Notes: a model not told the origin generated them from the sequence alone. Counted from the first letter of the stretch, positions 49,278 through 58,919 are shown. The stretch: DNA of 64,000 bases from Aerococcus christensenii (GCF_001543105.1 NZ_CP014159.1:1178001-1242000), one strand, 5' to 3'. Numbers and translations: made by a program.

Positions 49278-49306
49278 TTGTTAACCTGTTCTTTTATTAG
49301 TATAAT
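49278..49306 (+). promoter_or_regulatory. promoter of the frameshifted membrane-protein gene
   Basis: TTGTTA (49278-49283), 17 bp, TATAAT (49301-49306), about 80 bp before the ATG. Confidence 0.75.
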
Positions 49307-49382
49307 AGTCAAAAAACGATAACAAAAATTTGCCCTTGCTTAGGGAGAGAAGTGGCATTTCATAGAAAGAGAAGAGAAAGGT

Positions 49383-49930
49383 ATGGAAAATTATGTGAAT
49401 GCCATCAAAAGACATCCTTGGCTGATTATATTGGGGTATAGTTTATTGATGTCAGTCATTTTGTATGTTGCAGAAGAAGAATTGGTGTATCAAGGCCTGG
49501 AGGAATTTAGATTGCCTAGAAATTCTTTCGGAATGGTTCAAACAATGACCTATGAATGGGCCATAATATTTAGCTTTATAGTTGTTAACATGGGGGGGTG
49601 TTTTGTGGCTGGGTTATCGCTAAGGTGATGAATTTGGAAATTCCTTTTAAGGGAAGCTTGCGAGCTGCTTTGATGGCTTATATCACGCGTTTTATTTATG
49701 ATGTTTTAACTCTTTTACTCTTATATTTTGGAATGAATGGTTTAAGTGGACATTCTCCCGTACATACACTCATTAATTACTATAATCCGGTGAATCTCGT
49801 GTATTACTTTTTAATTGGGGATTTCTTGAAGACAGTCTTTAATAAAAAGTCGACATATGGAATCGTAGGGTTCGTATTAGTTTTTCAATCTTTATTGGGC
49901 CTATTTGTGGGGGCTTGGATGGGAGCATGA
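49383..49930 (+). pseudogene. Yip1-like membrane protein, frameshifted at a G7 tract
   Basis: The first frame starts MENYVNAIKRHPWLIILGYS and enters a helix FSFIVVNMGG, where a run of seven G (about 49591-49597) ends it after a few codons at 49628. The -/+1 frame continues the same helix (FCGWVIAKVMNLEIPFKGSL) and three more hydrophobic helices to 49930. Joined, it is a four- or five-helix protein of about 180 residues resembling Yip1/DUF1189-type proteins. Either a broken gene, a sequencing error or a phase-variable one. Confidence 0.65.
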
Positions 49931-50105
49931 AGAAAACACAGGTGCTTCAGCTTGAAACTATGGTTTGGAGTGAGAAGGAGAAAAGGATGAAAGCCCCCTC
50001 TTTCTAAAGCCTTCTTATGGTGAAAGAAGAAGACCTATGCTACAATAGAGAGGCTAAAAAAGATCACTTTCTAGTCAATAAAAAGCGAAGAGACAGGAGC
50101 GTATC

Positions 50106-51305
50106 ATGAAGGTTGGATTATTTACAGATACTTATTTCCCTCAGACGAGTGGGGTAGCGACTTCTATTCAGACACTGAAGAGAGAATTGGAAAAGCAGGG
50201 TCACCAAGTTTATATCTTTACGACCACAGATCCGGAGTCCGTAGAGGAAGAAGGCGTTTATCGGTTTGAATCCATTCCCTTTATCTTCTTTAAAGAACGG
50301 CGGGTAGCGGTGACTACCTTGTGGCCGGTATATCGCTTGGCCAAGAAGCTGGATTTAGATATTATTCATACCCAGACGGAGTTCTCAATGGGGATTATGG
50401 GGGTCATGGCGGCTCGAAAGTTGCAGATCCCTGTGGTTCATACCTACCACACCTGGTATGAGAATTATATTCATTATATTTTGAATGGACACTTAGTAAG
50501 TAAGGCAGCTGTTCGCGCTTATACGCGCTTCTTCTGTTCCTTGGTTCAGCAGGTGATTTCACCGAGTGAGATGATTAAGGAGGTCTTGACCAGCTATCGG
50601 ATTACTCAACCGATCACGGTCATTCCAACAGGCGTCGCTCTTCCTGAACCTTTAGAAGAGAGTCGAATCCAAAACCTGAGGGAACGGTTAGGTTTAGGAG
50701 ACGATCACTTGATGTTATTGAGTGTGAACCGAATCGCTCAAGAAAAAAACCTCGATACGCTGATTCAGTGGATGCCTGAAGTCCTTCATTCGGTCCCTAA
50801 GGCCCGCTTAGTCTTAGTTGGGGATGGCCCTGAAAAGGAAAGTCTTGAAAAACTGACCCATTCTTTAGGCTTAGATGAGGAGGTTCAATTTACGGGAATG
50901 ATTCCTCATGAGGAAGTTCAGGCTTACTATCAAGCAGCGGATCTTTACTGTAATTTATCGGTAACCGAAACGCAGGGGATTACCTTTATTGAAGCTTTGG
51001 CCAATGGTTTGCCCCTTATTGCTATGAAGAATGATTACTTACTGAGTCTTGAGAAAAGAGCCCCTTTTGGGAGACTATTGGAGCACGCTTCTGACTTTCC
51101 AGAGGCGGTGGCAGATTATGCGGACCATAGGGAGGACTTCTGCGGAAATGTGGAAGTTTTGAAACGAGAGATTTCTCAGGAAACCTTCGGCCAGCGGATC
51201 TTAGATTTGTATCAAAGACTGATCAAAGAAGAGAAGAATCAGCAAGATTCGGACGACTCTTCTTTCTTAAAGAAAATTTCGGAAAATATATGGCCATTTT
51301 CGTAA
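50106..51305 (+). CDS. GT4 glycosyltransferase, probable glycolipid synthase
   Basis: 399 residues. The N-terminal GLFTDTYFPQTSGVATSIQT and HTYHTWYENYIHYI are typical of diacylglycerol glucosyl/galactosyltransferases of the LafA/CpoA type, and the C-terminal domain holds LVGDGPEKE, VTETQGITFIEALANG (E-x7-E region). It probably adds a hexose to diacylglycerol or a glycolipid anchor of lipoteichoic acid at the membrane. In relatives a partner transferase gene follows; here the next gene is ykuJ. Promoter TACAAT at about 50040. Confidence 0.88.
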   Translation: MKVGLFTDTYFPQTSGVATSIQTLKRELEKQGHQVYIFTTTDPESVEEEGVYRFESIPFIFFKERRVAVTTLWPVYRLAKKLDLDIIHTQTEFSMGIMGVMAARKLQIPVVHTYHTWYENYIHYILNGHLVSKAAVRAYTRFFCSLVQQVISPSEMIKEVLTSYRITQPITVIPTGVALPEPLEESRIQNLRERLGLGDDHLMLLSVNRIAQEKNLDTLIQWMPEVLHSVPKARLVLVGDGPEKESLEKLTHSLGLDEEVQFTGMIPHEEVQAYYQAADLYCNLSVTETQGITFIEALANGLPLIAMKNDYLLSLEKRAPFGRLLEHASDFPEAVADYADHREDFCGNVEVLKREISQETFGQRILDLYQRLIKEEKNQQDSDDSSFLKKISENIWPFS

Positions 51306-51372
51306 CTTCTCTCTTTTCATTTTCGGTGAGTTTGTTACAATTAAACATAAAGGAATTGAAAGGGGATTGAGA

Positions 51373-51600
51373 ATGAAACCTTCACAATTAAAAGCAATTA
51401 TTTCTCGCTTAGAAGCGATGACCGCTGAAGGATCAGAAATTGATGTTCGGCGCTTTGAAAAAGAGGGACAAGAACGGTGCTTGGTGCGTTATGATCGCGA
51501 AGCAGATAGTTTTGAATTAACAGAACCAGGCGCGGATCAAGTGTTCTCATTTGATGATATTGATCTTGCCGCTATGGAAATTTTTGATTTGATTGATTAG
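51373..51600 (+). CDS. YkuJ-family protein
   Basis: 75 residues: MKPSQLKAIISRLEAM, then RRFEKEGQERCLVRYD and VFSFDDIDLAAMEIFDLI, the YkuJ/DUF1797 pattern (helix, strand pair, helix). A small soluble protein of unknown function, widespread in Bacilli. AAAGGGG precedes ATG 51373; a TTG two codons earlier is in frame. Confidence 0.85.
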   Translation: MKPSQLKAIISRLEAMTAEGSEIDVRRFEKEGQERCLVRYDREADSFELTEPGADQVFSFDDIDLAAMEIFDLID

Positions 51601-51640
51601 ATACAAAGTTAAGGACTTTTTTGGATAAGTCCTTTAAAGA

Positions 51641-51670
51641 ATGTTCTATCGTTGGGATAGAGCATTTTTT
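51641..51670 (+). terminator. ykuJ terminator
   Basis: ATGTTCTATC and GGATAGAGCAT stem followed by T6. A second weaker hairpin (AAGGACT/AGTCCTT, 51610-51634) precedes it. Confidence 0.75.
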
Positions 51671-51751
51671 GCTAGGGGAGAAAGGAATATCTAGCTTTCA
51701 AATTCTCTAAAAGGTAGTGTATAATGTAAGCCTAGAGAAAGTAGGGAAATT

Positions 51752-53251
51752 ATGAGCGAGACATTAGAACATATAGCAGCAGTCTTATCACAAAGAGGTC
51801 TCTTGAAAGATCAGACTTTACCAGGTCATCAAGAAGTGACCGGGCTGACCTTCAACTCCAGAGATGTACAAGAAGGCCAGATCTTCTTCTGTAAGGGGAA
51901 GGCCTTTAAGGAGGCTTATCTCAGAGAGGCTTTAGAGAGAGGCGCTTGTGCCTATATCAGTGAGCAGACTTACTCTGTAGAAGCACCAGCCCTTATTGTG
52001 AAGGATATTCGCTTAGCCATGTCCGTAGTGGCTGATTTTTTCTATAAGAAACCTTATCAAGCCTTTCATCTGACTGGAATAACAGGCACCAAAGGGAAAA
52101 CCACGACAACAGGCTATTTGCAGTCGATTTTCCAAGAAGTAGAGGGCAATCGTTCTGCTTATTTATCCTCTTCTCACTTTGATGATGGCCTAGAAGCAGG
52201 CGCCTCTCACATGACCACGCCAGAAGCCTTGGAACTCTTCCGTCGGCTTGATCACGCTAGAGAGAGTGGGTGTCAGTATTTCACCATGGAGGTGTCGAGT
52301 CAGGCTTTGAAGTATGGCCGAGTGGCTGAAGTGGAATTTGAAGTAGGAGCCTTTTTGAATATTTCACCGGACCACATTAGTCCTGTGGAACATCCGAATT
52401 TTGAAGATTATTTCCAGAGTAAATTAAAACTCTTCCAACACTCTAAGGTAGCTGTTTTGAATAAGGATAGCGATCATTTTGACCGGATTTTACAAGCGGC
52501 CCAATCGTCAGAGACGGTGGAGAAGATCCTGACGGTTTCTATGAAAGATGAGAGTGCTGATTACTATGCCTGTGAGGTTGAGTCTAAGCCAGAAGGGGAA
52601 CACTTTACCTTGAAGACCGCAGATTTTACAGGACGAGTTGTTATGGCCATGCCGGGAATTTTTAATATTGAGAATGCTTTGGTGGCGATTGCGATTGCCC
52701 GGTATTATGGTGTGTCTTATGCAGACATTTTGAAGGGCTTGGCCCGTTGCAAGGCTCAGGGAAGAATGGAGATCTATCATTCCAAGCGTTACCCTATTCA
52801 AGTGGTAGTAGATTTTGCTCACAATAAGTTAAGCTTTGAGAAACTTTTCCAAGCTGCACGTGAAATGTATCCAAAGGCCAAGGTGACGATTGTGTTTGGC
52901 GCCCCTGGCAATAAGGCAGAGTCTCGACGCAAGGACCTCGGACAAGTGGCTGGAAAATGGGCAGATCATATTATTGTCACCATGGATGATCCAGGAACTG
53001 AAGATCCTCAGAAGATTTCAGAAGAAATTTTGGTAGCTATTCATGAACAGAAGGCGACCGCTCAAGTGGTGATTGATCGTCCAAAGGCGATTGCCTTAGC
53101 CTTTGATCAAGCGGTAGAAAGTCAAGAAGAGACGGTTATTCTTCTAGCTGGCAAGGGGGATGAAGACACGATGAAGCTTGATGGCAAGGACTGTCCTTAT
53201 GCCACGGATACCTACTATGCCTTAAAAAAATTAGAAGAGCTCGATCGTTAG
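51752..53251 (+). CDS. murE: UDP-MurNAc-tripeptide synthetase (MurE family, probably L-Lys adding)
   Basis: 499 residues. Mur ligase with TGTKGKTTTTGYL (ATP loop, near residue 114), MTTPEALELFRRL, EVSSQALKYGRV and the C-terminal VDFAHNKLSFEKL. The amino-acid-recognition motif, DNPR in diaminopimelate enzymes, is DDPG here (MDDPGTEDP, near 413), so L-lysine is the likely third residue, as in Aerococcaceae. It acts in the cytoplasm in peptidoglycan precursor synthesis. A TATAAT at 51720-51725 precedes it. Confidence 0.9.
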   Translation: MSETLEHIAAVLSQRGLLKDQTLPGHQEVTGLTFNSRDVQEGQIFFCKGKAFKEAYLREALERGACAYISEQTYSVEAPALIVKDIRLAMSVVADFFYKKPYQAFHLTGITGTKGKTTTTGYLQSIFQEVEGNRSAYLSSSHFDDGLEAGASHMTTPEALELFRRLDHARESGCQYFTMEVSSQALKYGRVAEVEFEVGAFLNISPDHISPVEHPNFEDYFQSKLKLFQHSKVAVLNKDSDHFDRILQAAQSSETVEKILTVSMKDESADYYACEVESKPEGEHFTLKTADFTGRVVMAMPGIFNIENALVAIAIARYYGVSYADILKGLARCKAQGRMEIYHSKRYPIQVVVDFAHNKLSFEKLFQAAREMYPKAKVTIVFGAPGNKAESRRKDLGQVAGKWADHIIVTMDDPGTEDPQKISEEILVAIHEQKATAQVVIDRPKAIALAFDQAVESQEETVILLAGKGDEDTMKLDGKDCPYATDTYYALKKLEELDR

Positions 53252-53309
53252 CCTTCAATAGAAGAATGATCTGAGTGAAGAGAGCCTTAAACGGCGAAAG
53301 GAGGAAGTC

Positions 53310-54590
53310 ATGAAGATTAAGCATATTGGCCTTTTAGGGTTAGGAACCGTTGGATCGGGAGTGGCCCGGATCATTCGTGATCACCAAGAAAAAATTCAAA
53401 ATCAGTTTGGCTTTTCTGTTCAAGTGGACAAAGTGTTGGTCAGAGACCCTAAGAAGATTCCCGAAGAGTTTCGGGGAAGTTTTACAGTGGTGAGTGATTA
53501 TCGAGAGATTATGGAAGATCCAGCGATTGATCTCGTGGTTGAAGTTATGGGAGGCATTGATTTTGCAAAAGAATGTCTAGAAGCTGCCTTCTTTAACCAC
53601 AAGCCGGTAGTGACTGCCAATAAGGATTTGATCGCTGCTTACGGTAAGGACTTAACGAGGCAAGCAGAGGAAGCAGGAGTTAGCCTCCGCTATGAAGCCT
53701 CTGTAGCTGGAGGTATCCCGATTTTAAGAGCTTTAAGAGAGAGCTTGGCGGGAGACAAATTAGAGAGTGTTACCGGTATATTGAACGGAACGACCAACTT
53801 TATCTTGACGAAGATGACCCAAGAGGGGGCAGACTATGCAGAAGTTCTCAAGGAAGCTCAAGCTTTAGGGTTTGCAGAAGCGGATCCAACGTCAGATGTC
53901 GACGGACTGGATGCTTTGAGAAAGGTCGTTATTCTCTGTAAGATTGCTTTTGGAGCGGATGTCCCTATGGCAAAAATTCCAGTTCAAGGGATTCGTGAAG
54001 TGACCCCACAAGATATTCAACTTGCCAAAGACTGGGGGCTGGTGATGAAACTCTTAGGTCGGATCCAAACGTCGGAACAGGGAGAAATTTTTGCGGAAGT
54101 CGCTCCTTTCTTAGTGGCTAAAGGTCATCCGCTTTCCCAGGTAGATCATGAAATGAATTCCATTTACACCCAAGGGAAGGCTTCAGGCACTTTGATGTTT
54201 TATGGGGCAGGGGCTGGTGAACTCCCAACGGCGTCTGCGGTTTTGGGAGATCTCTTAACGATTTGCCAAGAATTGGAACAAGGCGTTCGACCAGTCGCTT
54301 TTGCCCGGTATGAGCAGGAATTGGCATGGATGTCAGAAGATGAAGTTCAAGCTCGTCACTTCTTCCATTTGGCGATGGCGAAGGATAGTCAATCTCTCAC
54401 TCCCCTTTTAGATCAGTTAGGGATTCACTTAGAGAAGAGCCTTGTAGTCCCTCATGATTCCAAAGAGGGCTGGACGGACTTTGTAGGGATAACAGAGCTT
54501 ATCTCGTACGCTCAACGACAAGAGTTTATGGCAAAGGTAGAAGCGTGTGACCAGCTTGTCTTGCGGTCTGTCTATGGACTGATGGATTAG
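53310..54590 (+). CDS. hom: homoserine dehydrogenase
   Basis: 426 residues. GLLGLGTVGSGVARI is the NAD(P) Rossmann loop, followed by PVVTANKDLIAAYG, YEASVAGGIPILRAL and GILNGTTNFILTKM, then ADPTSDVDGLDALRKV, all conserved in homoserine dehydrogenases; the C-terminal tail is an ACT-like domain. Reduces aspartate semialdehyde to homoserine, feeding both metA and thrB. AAAGGAGG lies 8 bp before the ATG. 39 bp separate it from thrB. Confidence 0.97.
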   Translation: MKIKHIGLLGLGTVGSGVARIIRDHQEKIQNQFGFSVQVDKVLVRDPKKIPEEFRGSFTVVSDYREIMEDPAIDLVVEVMGGIDFAKECLEAAFFNHKPVVTANKDLIAAYGKDLTRQAEEAGVSLRYEASVAGGIPILRALRESLAGDKLESVTGILNGTTNFILTKMTQEGADYAEVLKEAQALGFAEADPTSDVDGLDALRKVVILCKIAFGADVPMAKIPVQGIREVTPQDIQLAKDWGLVMKLLGRIQTSEQGEIFAEVAPFLVAKGHPLSQVDHEMNSIYTQGKASGTLMFYGAGAGELPTASAVLGDLLTICQELEQGVRPVAFARYEQELAWMSEDEVQARHFFHLAMAKDSQSLTPLLDQLGIHLEKSLVVPHDSKEGWTDFVGITELISYAQRQEFMAKVEACDQLVLRSVYGLMD

Positions 54591-54629
54591 AGGGAACATG
54601 TGAAAAAGGTGAAAGAAAGGAAGGATCAG

Positions 54630-55508
54630 ATGAAACGATTACGCGTTCCAGCGACTTCTGCGAATTTAGGCCCAGGATTTGATTCCTTAGGCTTGGCAGT
54701 GAACCTTTATCTCAACCTGGAGATCGTAGGGGAGAGTGAAGAATGGATTATTCACCATGATTTGGGAGAAGATCTTCCCAAGGATAAGAATAATCTGGTG
54801 ATTCAAACCATTAACCAACTTGCGCCTGAACTCTCTCCTTTAGAGATGCGAATGACCAGTGACATCCCCATGACGCGAGGATTAGGATCGAGTTCAACAG
54901 CGATTGTGGCTGGTATTGAAGTGGCCAATCATTGGGCTAACAAGGGATGGACCTTGGAAGAGAAGATTAATCAGGCCAATCGTTTGGAAGGGCATCCTGA
55001 TAATGTGGCCCCTTGTTTAGCAGGGGGACTGGTGATTGGAGTAGCTCTTCAGGAAGATGAGGTCTTATGGACGAAGACCAGTTTCCCGGATGCGCACTTC
55101 CTTGCTTTGGTTCCTAACTACCACCTTTCTACCCGGCAGGCACGCTCCGTCCTCCCCAAAGAGTTTTTTTTTAAGGAGGCGGTTCAAGCGAGCGGACTGG
55201 CTAATGTCCTGGTTGCTAAACTAATGCGTGGCGACTTAGAAGCAGCAGGGCGCTTGTTGGAGCGGGATCGGTGGCATGAGCCGTTTAGGCAGAGACTTGT
55301 CCCAGAATTGGAAGCAGCAAGAAAGCTTTTAGCAGACCAAGATGGGGTCTATGGCACCTATCTGAGCGGTGCAGGGCCAACGGTGATGACACTTGTCCAT
55401 GCCCAAAAAAGCCAGCAAGTAGCCCATCTTCTCAGGAAAAACTTCCCAGAAGCAGTTGTTTATGATCTTACGCTTGATGAGCAAGGCTCTTGCTGGATAG
55501 AAGACTAA
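54630..55508 (+). CDS. thrB: homoserine kinase
   Basis: 292 residues. GHMP kinase: VPATSANLGPGFDSLGLAV at the N-terminus and PMTRGLGSSSTAIVAGIEVA as the phosphate loop, then HPDNVAPCLAGG and YLSGAGPTVM. Phosphorylates homoserine on the threonine branch. ATG 54630 follows AAGGAAGG; the frame is open 30 bp upstream. Operon with hom; threonine synthase is not adjacent in this window. Confidence 0.97.
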   Translation: MKRLRVPATSANLGPGFDSLGLAVNLYLNLEIVGESEEWIIHHDLGEDLPKDKNNLVIQTINQLAPELSPLEMRMTSDIPMTRGLGSSSTAIVAGIEVANHWANKGWTLEEKINQANRLEGHPDNVAPCLAGGLVIGVALQEDEVLWTKTSFPDAHFLALVPNYHLSTRQARSVLPKEFFFKEAVQASGLANVLVAKLMRGDLEAAGRLLERDRWHEPFRQRLVPELEAARKLLADQDGVYGTYLSGAGPTVMTLVHAQKSQQVAHLLRKNFPEAVVYDLTLDEQGSCWIED

Positions 55509-55531
55509 AACATGGAGAGATCTCTTGAAGA

Positions 55532-55560
55532 AATCGGCGTTTAGAGACGTCGATTTTTTA
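55532..55560 (+). terminator. hom-thrB terminator
   Basis: AAATCG-CG and CG-CGATTT stem around TTTAGAGA, then T6. Confidence 0.75.
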
Positions 55561-55613
55561 GCTAAAAGCTACACTCTAGCCTAGTCATCAAGGGATGTCT
55601 TTCCAAAGAATTA

Positions 55614-55622
55614 TGCTATAAT
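55614..55622 (+). promoter_or_regulatory. extended -10 promoter of the yqeG cluster
   Basis: TGCTATAAT is an extended -10; no good -35 is seen. It drives the yqeG-yqeH-yhbY-nadD-yqeK-rsfS run of closely spaced genes. Confidence 0.65.
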
Positions 55623-55654
55623 ATAAGAGAAAAATGGCACCAAAGGAGGCGCTT

Positions 55655-56185
55655 ATGTTTTTAGAGAATTTTTTACCGACTTGGCTATTGGAGAGTATTT
55701 ATGTCCTGACGCCTGATCGATTAAAAGACTTACAGGTCAAAGGAATTATCACTGACTTGGACAATACAATCCTAGCTTGGAATCAACCCGATGTGACCAA
55801 GGAATTGGAAGAATGGGTGAACACCATGCAAGCCAATGGTATTCAGGTGATGATTCTCTCGAATAATAACAAAAAACGGGTCCGTCGTGTGGCTGATCCT
55901 CTGGGCATTCTTTACTATCATTCTGCAAGGAAGCCTTTTAGAAAGGGATTGCGCTATTTATTAGGAGAGTCTGGTTTGAATGAAGCAGAAGTGATCTATA
56001 TTGGCGACCAGCTGTTGACCGATATTTGGGTGTCGAATCGTCAGGGGATTCGAAGTGTTTTAGTACGTCCAATTCTAGATACGGATATTATTTGGACCAA
56101 GCTTAATCGAAAAATGGAAAATTGGATTTTTAGCCGATTACAAAACAAATATACCGAATTGAAATGGAGAGATCATATTGACTAA
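55655..56185 (+). CDS. yqeG: YqeG-family HAD phosphatase
   Basis: 176 residues. GIITDLDNTILAW is HAD motif I, MILSNNNKKRV motif II, KPFRKGLRY motif III region and YIGDQLLTDIWVSNRQG motif IV. A IIIA-type HAD phosphatase, whose substrate is unsettled (related to phosphatidylglycerophosphate phosphatases). ATG 55655 follows AAAGGAGG. Overlaps yqeH by 8 bp. Confidence 0.93.
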   Translation: MFLENFLPTWLLESIYVLTPDRLKDLQVKGIITDLDNTILAWNQPDVTKELEEWVNTMQANGIQVMILSNNNKKRVRRVADPLGILYYHSARKPFRKGLRYLLGESGLNEAEVIYIGDQLLTDIWVSNRQGIRSVLVRPILDTDIIWTKLNRKMENWIFSRLQNKYTELKWRDHID

Positions 56186-57299
56186 TCAAGAAAGTTACAT
56201 CGACTTGCGGTGTATAGGATGTGGAGCGTTTTTGCAGACCGATCATCCTAAAGAACGAGGTTATACGCCAAATAGTGCCTATCAAAAGGGACTAGAAACT
56301 GGCGACTTGTACTGTCAGCGGTGTTTTAAACTCCGGCACTATAATACGCTCGATAAGGTTCAAATGACAGCTCAAGAGTTCTTAATGAGTTTGAATCAAC
56401 TGGCCGAGAAGGACGTTTTAATTGTGAATGTAGTGGATGTGTTTGACCTAGCGGGGTCTCTGTTGCCCGGTTTGCAACGTTTTGCAGGAAACAATCCGAT
56501 TGTATTCGTCGCTAACAAAGTTGACCTCCTTCCTTCTTCGGTGAAGGAGAATAAGTTGATTGCCTGGATGAAGCGCTACCTCAAAAGCCAAGGCATCAAA
56601 GTTGCCGGAATTTTCCTAACGAGTGCGAAGAAATATCGGCAGATGGATGAGTTGTTGGATTTTATCAATGCTCACCGAAAGGGAAGAGATGTCTATGTCA
56701 TTGGGGTCACCAACGTCGGAAAGTCGACCTTGATCAATAGCCTCCTAAAGAGTCGAGGCCTTGAGGGAGATGTGATTACGACAAGTTACTTCCCAGGGAC
56801 GACCTTGGATGTGATTGAGATTCCTTTGGACGACCATTCTAAACTTTTGGATACCCCAGGGGTCATTCAAGAGGGACAGATGACGTCTCTTTTAGAAGCT
56901 AAGGCTTTAGCTCAAGTCCTTCCTAAAAAAATGGTGAAACCGAGAACCTACCAGTTGAATCCTGGACAGACGCTCTTCTTGGGGGGGTTGGCTCGGTTTG
57001 ACTTTGAAGGAATGAAGAGAAGTGGAGTCACCGTCTATCTTTCTAATGCGTTAGACATTCACCGTCGGAAGACAGAAGGAGCCGACGCCTTTTATCAGAA
57101 GCACTTGGGATCTTTGTTAACTCCACCTATGGGAAGACAGGCGGATTGGCCGGAGATCAGGCGGCATGCCTTTACTTTGAAAGAAGCACAAGATCTAGCG
57201 ATTGCTGGTCTGGGGTGGATACATTGCCCAGCAGATAGTCGCGTAGCAGTTTATGTACCTAAAGGAATTGACGTGATTCTTCGTCAGCCTCTGATTTAA
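56178..57299 (+). CDS. yqeH: ribosome-biogenesis GTPase YqeH
   Basis: 373 residues. A zinc-binding CIGCGAF...CQRCFKLRHYN at the start, then a circularly permuted GTPase domain: NKVD (G4), then G1 GVTNVGKSTLIN (near residue 175) and G3 LLDTPGV. In Bacillus YqeH is needed for 30S assembly. It starts with TTG (GGAGAG 7 bp ahead) and overlaps the yqeG stop, suggesting coupled translation. Confidence 0.95.
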   Translation: MTNQESYIDLRCIGCGAFLQTDHPKERGYTPNSAYQKGLETGDLYCQRCFKLRHYNTLDKVQMTAQEFLMSLNQLAEKDVLIVNVVDVFDLAGSLLPGLQRFAGNNPIVFVANKVDLLPSSVKENKLIAWMKRYLKSQGIKVAGIFLTSAKKYRQMDELLDFINAHRKGRDVYVIGVTNVGKSTLINSLLKSRGLEGDVITTSYFPGTTLDVIEIPLDDHSKLLDTPGVIQEGQMTSLLEAKALAQVLPKKMVKPRTYQLNPGQTLFLGGLARFDFEGMKRSGVTVYLSNALDIHRRKTEGADAFYQKHLGSLLTPPMGRQADWPEIRRHAFTLKEAQDLAIAGLGWIHCPADSRVAVYVPKGIDVILRQPLI

Positions 57300-57317
57300 G
57301 AAGAGAGGGGAATAAGT

Positions 57318-57629
57318 ATGAATAACAAGCAGAAAAAAGCCATTAAACAGGTGGGGCAGTTCTTAAAACCTATTTTTCAAATTGGAAAAAATGATTTAAC
57401 CGATGAAATGATTGAACAATTTGACTATGCCCTTGAAAAGAGAGAAATTATAAAAATTAGTATTCTACAAAATTCTGCAGTGACTGCAGAAGAAGCATTA
57501 GGGGAACTTGAAGAAGCTTTGCATTTAGAGTTTGCTTATAGTATTGGACATACTTTGGTTCTCTATCGGGCTTCTCAACAAATGAAGAAACGCGATCTTT
57601 CTTTAAGAGTAGCAGCCTTAGAGGGTTAG
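57318..57629 (+). CDS. yhbY: YhbY/YqeI-family RNA-binding protein
   Basis: 103 residues in the CRS1-YhbY fold: QKKAIKQVGQFLKPIFQIGK, LTDEMIEQFDYALEKREIIKI and GHTLVLYR. It has the GK near FQIGKNDL in place of the usual GKxG. Binds pre-ribosomal RNA in assembly of the large subunit. GAGAGGGG precedes the ATG. Confidence 0.92.
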   Translation: MNNKQKKAIKQVGQFLKPIFQIGKNDLTDEMIEQFDYALEKREIIKISILQNSAVTAEEALGELEEALHLEFAYSIGHTLVLYRASQQMKKRDLSLRVAALEG

Positions 57630-57642
57630 GGGACGCTTGATT

Positions 57643-58284
57643 GTGGCAAAACAAGAGGTAGATTTAGCGTTAGACATTCAAACAGAAAGAGCCGTCTTTC
57701 TTCCTCAAAAAAGAATTGGGTTGATGGGAGGCACTTTTAATCCTGTTCATGTGGGACATTTGCTAATGGCTGAGCAGGTCTATGACAAGTTAGGATTAGA
57801 TCGTATCGATTTTATGCCTAGTCATTTTCCCCCGCATGTGGATCCTAAAAAGACTCTGCCAGCTGAAGACCGTTTAGAGATGCTGAAGTTGGCTTTAGGG
57901 GATAACCCACATTTTGGCTTGGAAACTATTGAGTTAGAACGCCTAGGCAAGTCTTATTCAGTCGAAACGTTGGAAATCTTAACCACCCTCCACCCAGAAA
58001 ATGAATATTACTTTATTATTGGGGGAGATATGGTAGATTACTTGCCTAAGTGGTATCGGATTGAAGATTTGGTGAAGATGGTTCACTTTGTAGGAGTGAA
58101 GCGACCGGGGTATGTGGGGCAAACGTCCTCTTTCCCTATTATCTATGTTGATAGTCCCTCCTGCGACGTGTCTTCTACCGCGATTCGGCAAGCGGTAGCG
58201 AGTGGACACAGTATCCGCTATCTTGTTCCAGAAGCGGTGCGACACTATATCAAAGAAAAGGGGCTTTATTATGAGCAAGGATGA
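57643..58284 (+). CDS. nadD: nicotinate-nucleotide adenylyltransferase
   Basis: 213 residues. GLMGGTFNPVHVGHLLMAEQ contains the HxGH motif of nucleotidyltransferases, and PSCDVSSTAIRQAVASG the C-terminal ISST-like motif. Makes NaAD from nicotinate mononucleotide in NAD synthesis. The start is probably GTG 57643 (AGGGGA 10 bp ahead); a TTG at 57637 is also in frame. It overlaps yqeK by 14 bp. Confidence 0.94.
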   Translation: MAKQEVDLALDIQTERAVFLPQKRIGLMGGTFNPVHVGHLLMAEQVYDKLGLDRIDFMPSHFPPHVDPKKTLPAEDRLEMLKLALGDNPHFGLETIELERLGKSYSVETLEILTTLHPENEYYFIIGGDMVDYLPKWYRIEDLVKMVHFVGVKRPGYVGQTSSFPIIYVDSPSCDVSSTAIRQAVASGHSIRYLVPEAVRHYIKEKGLYYEQG

Positions 58285-58885
58285 AATTAATTATTCAAAA
58301 TCTTATGTTGCCGTTGATCGGGAGAAGATTGTTCATTCCCTCCAATCTGAACTTTCTCCTCACCGCTTTCAACATTGTTTGCGGGTCGAAGAGACTGCTA
58401 GACGTTTGGCTGAGAAGTATGGACAGGATAAGGAAAAGGCAGGCTTGGCAGGCCTTCTCCACGATTATGCTAAAGAAGCTTCCAAGGAGACCCTCCTCTC
58501 TTATCAGGAACATCCGGACTATGATCCTGATTGGTTGAATTATGGCAATGCGATCTGGCATGGACCGTTAGCCGCTATGCGTGCGGTAGATCAATTTGGA
58601 TTGAAAGATGAAGAGATTTACCAGGCAATTTTTCACCATACAGTAGGGAGTTTGAAGTGGACGCCGACTGCAAAGATCGTTTACCTGGCAGACTATATCG
58701 AACCTGGGCGCGATTTTCCCGGGGTAGAGGAAGCTAGACAAGCCACTGAACGTTCTTTAGACGAGGGCGTGACTTATAAACTTACTCATTCTTTAACTTA
58801 CCTCGTGAATAATCACTTGCGTATTTATCCGCGTACCTTAGAGGTTTATAATCAGTGGTTTGGAGACCAGGAGAAGAAAATTTAA
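58271..58885 (+). CDS. yqeK: HD-domain hydrolase YqeK (symmetrical Ap4A hydrolase type)
   Basis: 204 residues. HCLRVEETARRLAEKYG gives the first metal His and LLHDYAKEA the HD pair; WHGPLAAMRAV and FHHTVGS give later metal ligands. Family members split Ap4A symmetrically. AAAGGGG selects ATG 58271. The neighbours nadD and rsfS are the conserved Firmicute set. Confidence 0.94.
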   Translation: MSKDEINYSKSYVAVDREKIVHSLQSELSPHRFQHCLRVEETARRLAEKYGQDKEKAGLAGLLHDYAKEASKETLLSYQEHPDYDPDWLNYGNAIWHGPLAAMRAVDQFGLKDEEIYQAIFHHTVGSLKWTPTAKIVYLADYIEPGRDFPGVEEARQATERSLDEGVTYKLTHSLTYLVNNHLRIYPRTLEVYNQWFGDQEKKI

Positions 58886-58919
58886 ATTAGTTGAGATGAT
58901 AAAAGAAAGGAAGTATGGA

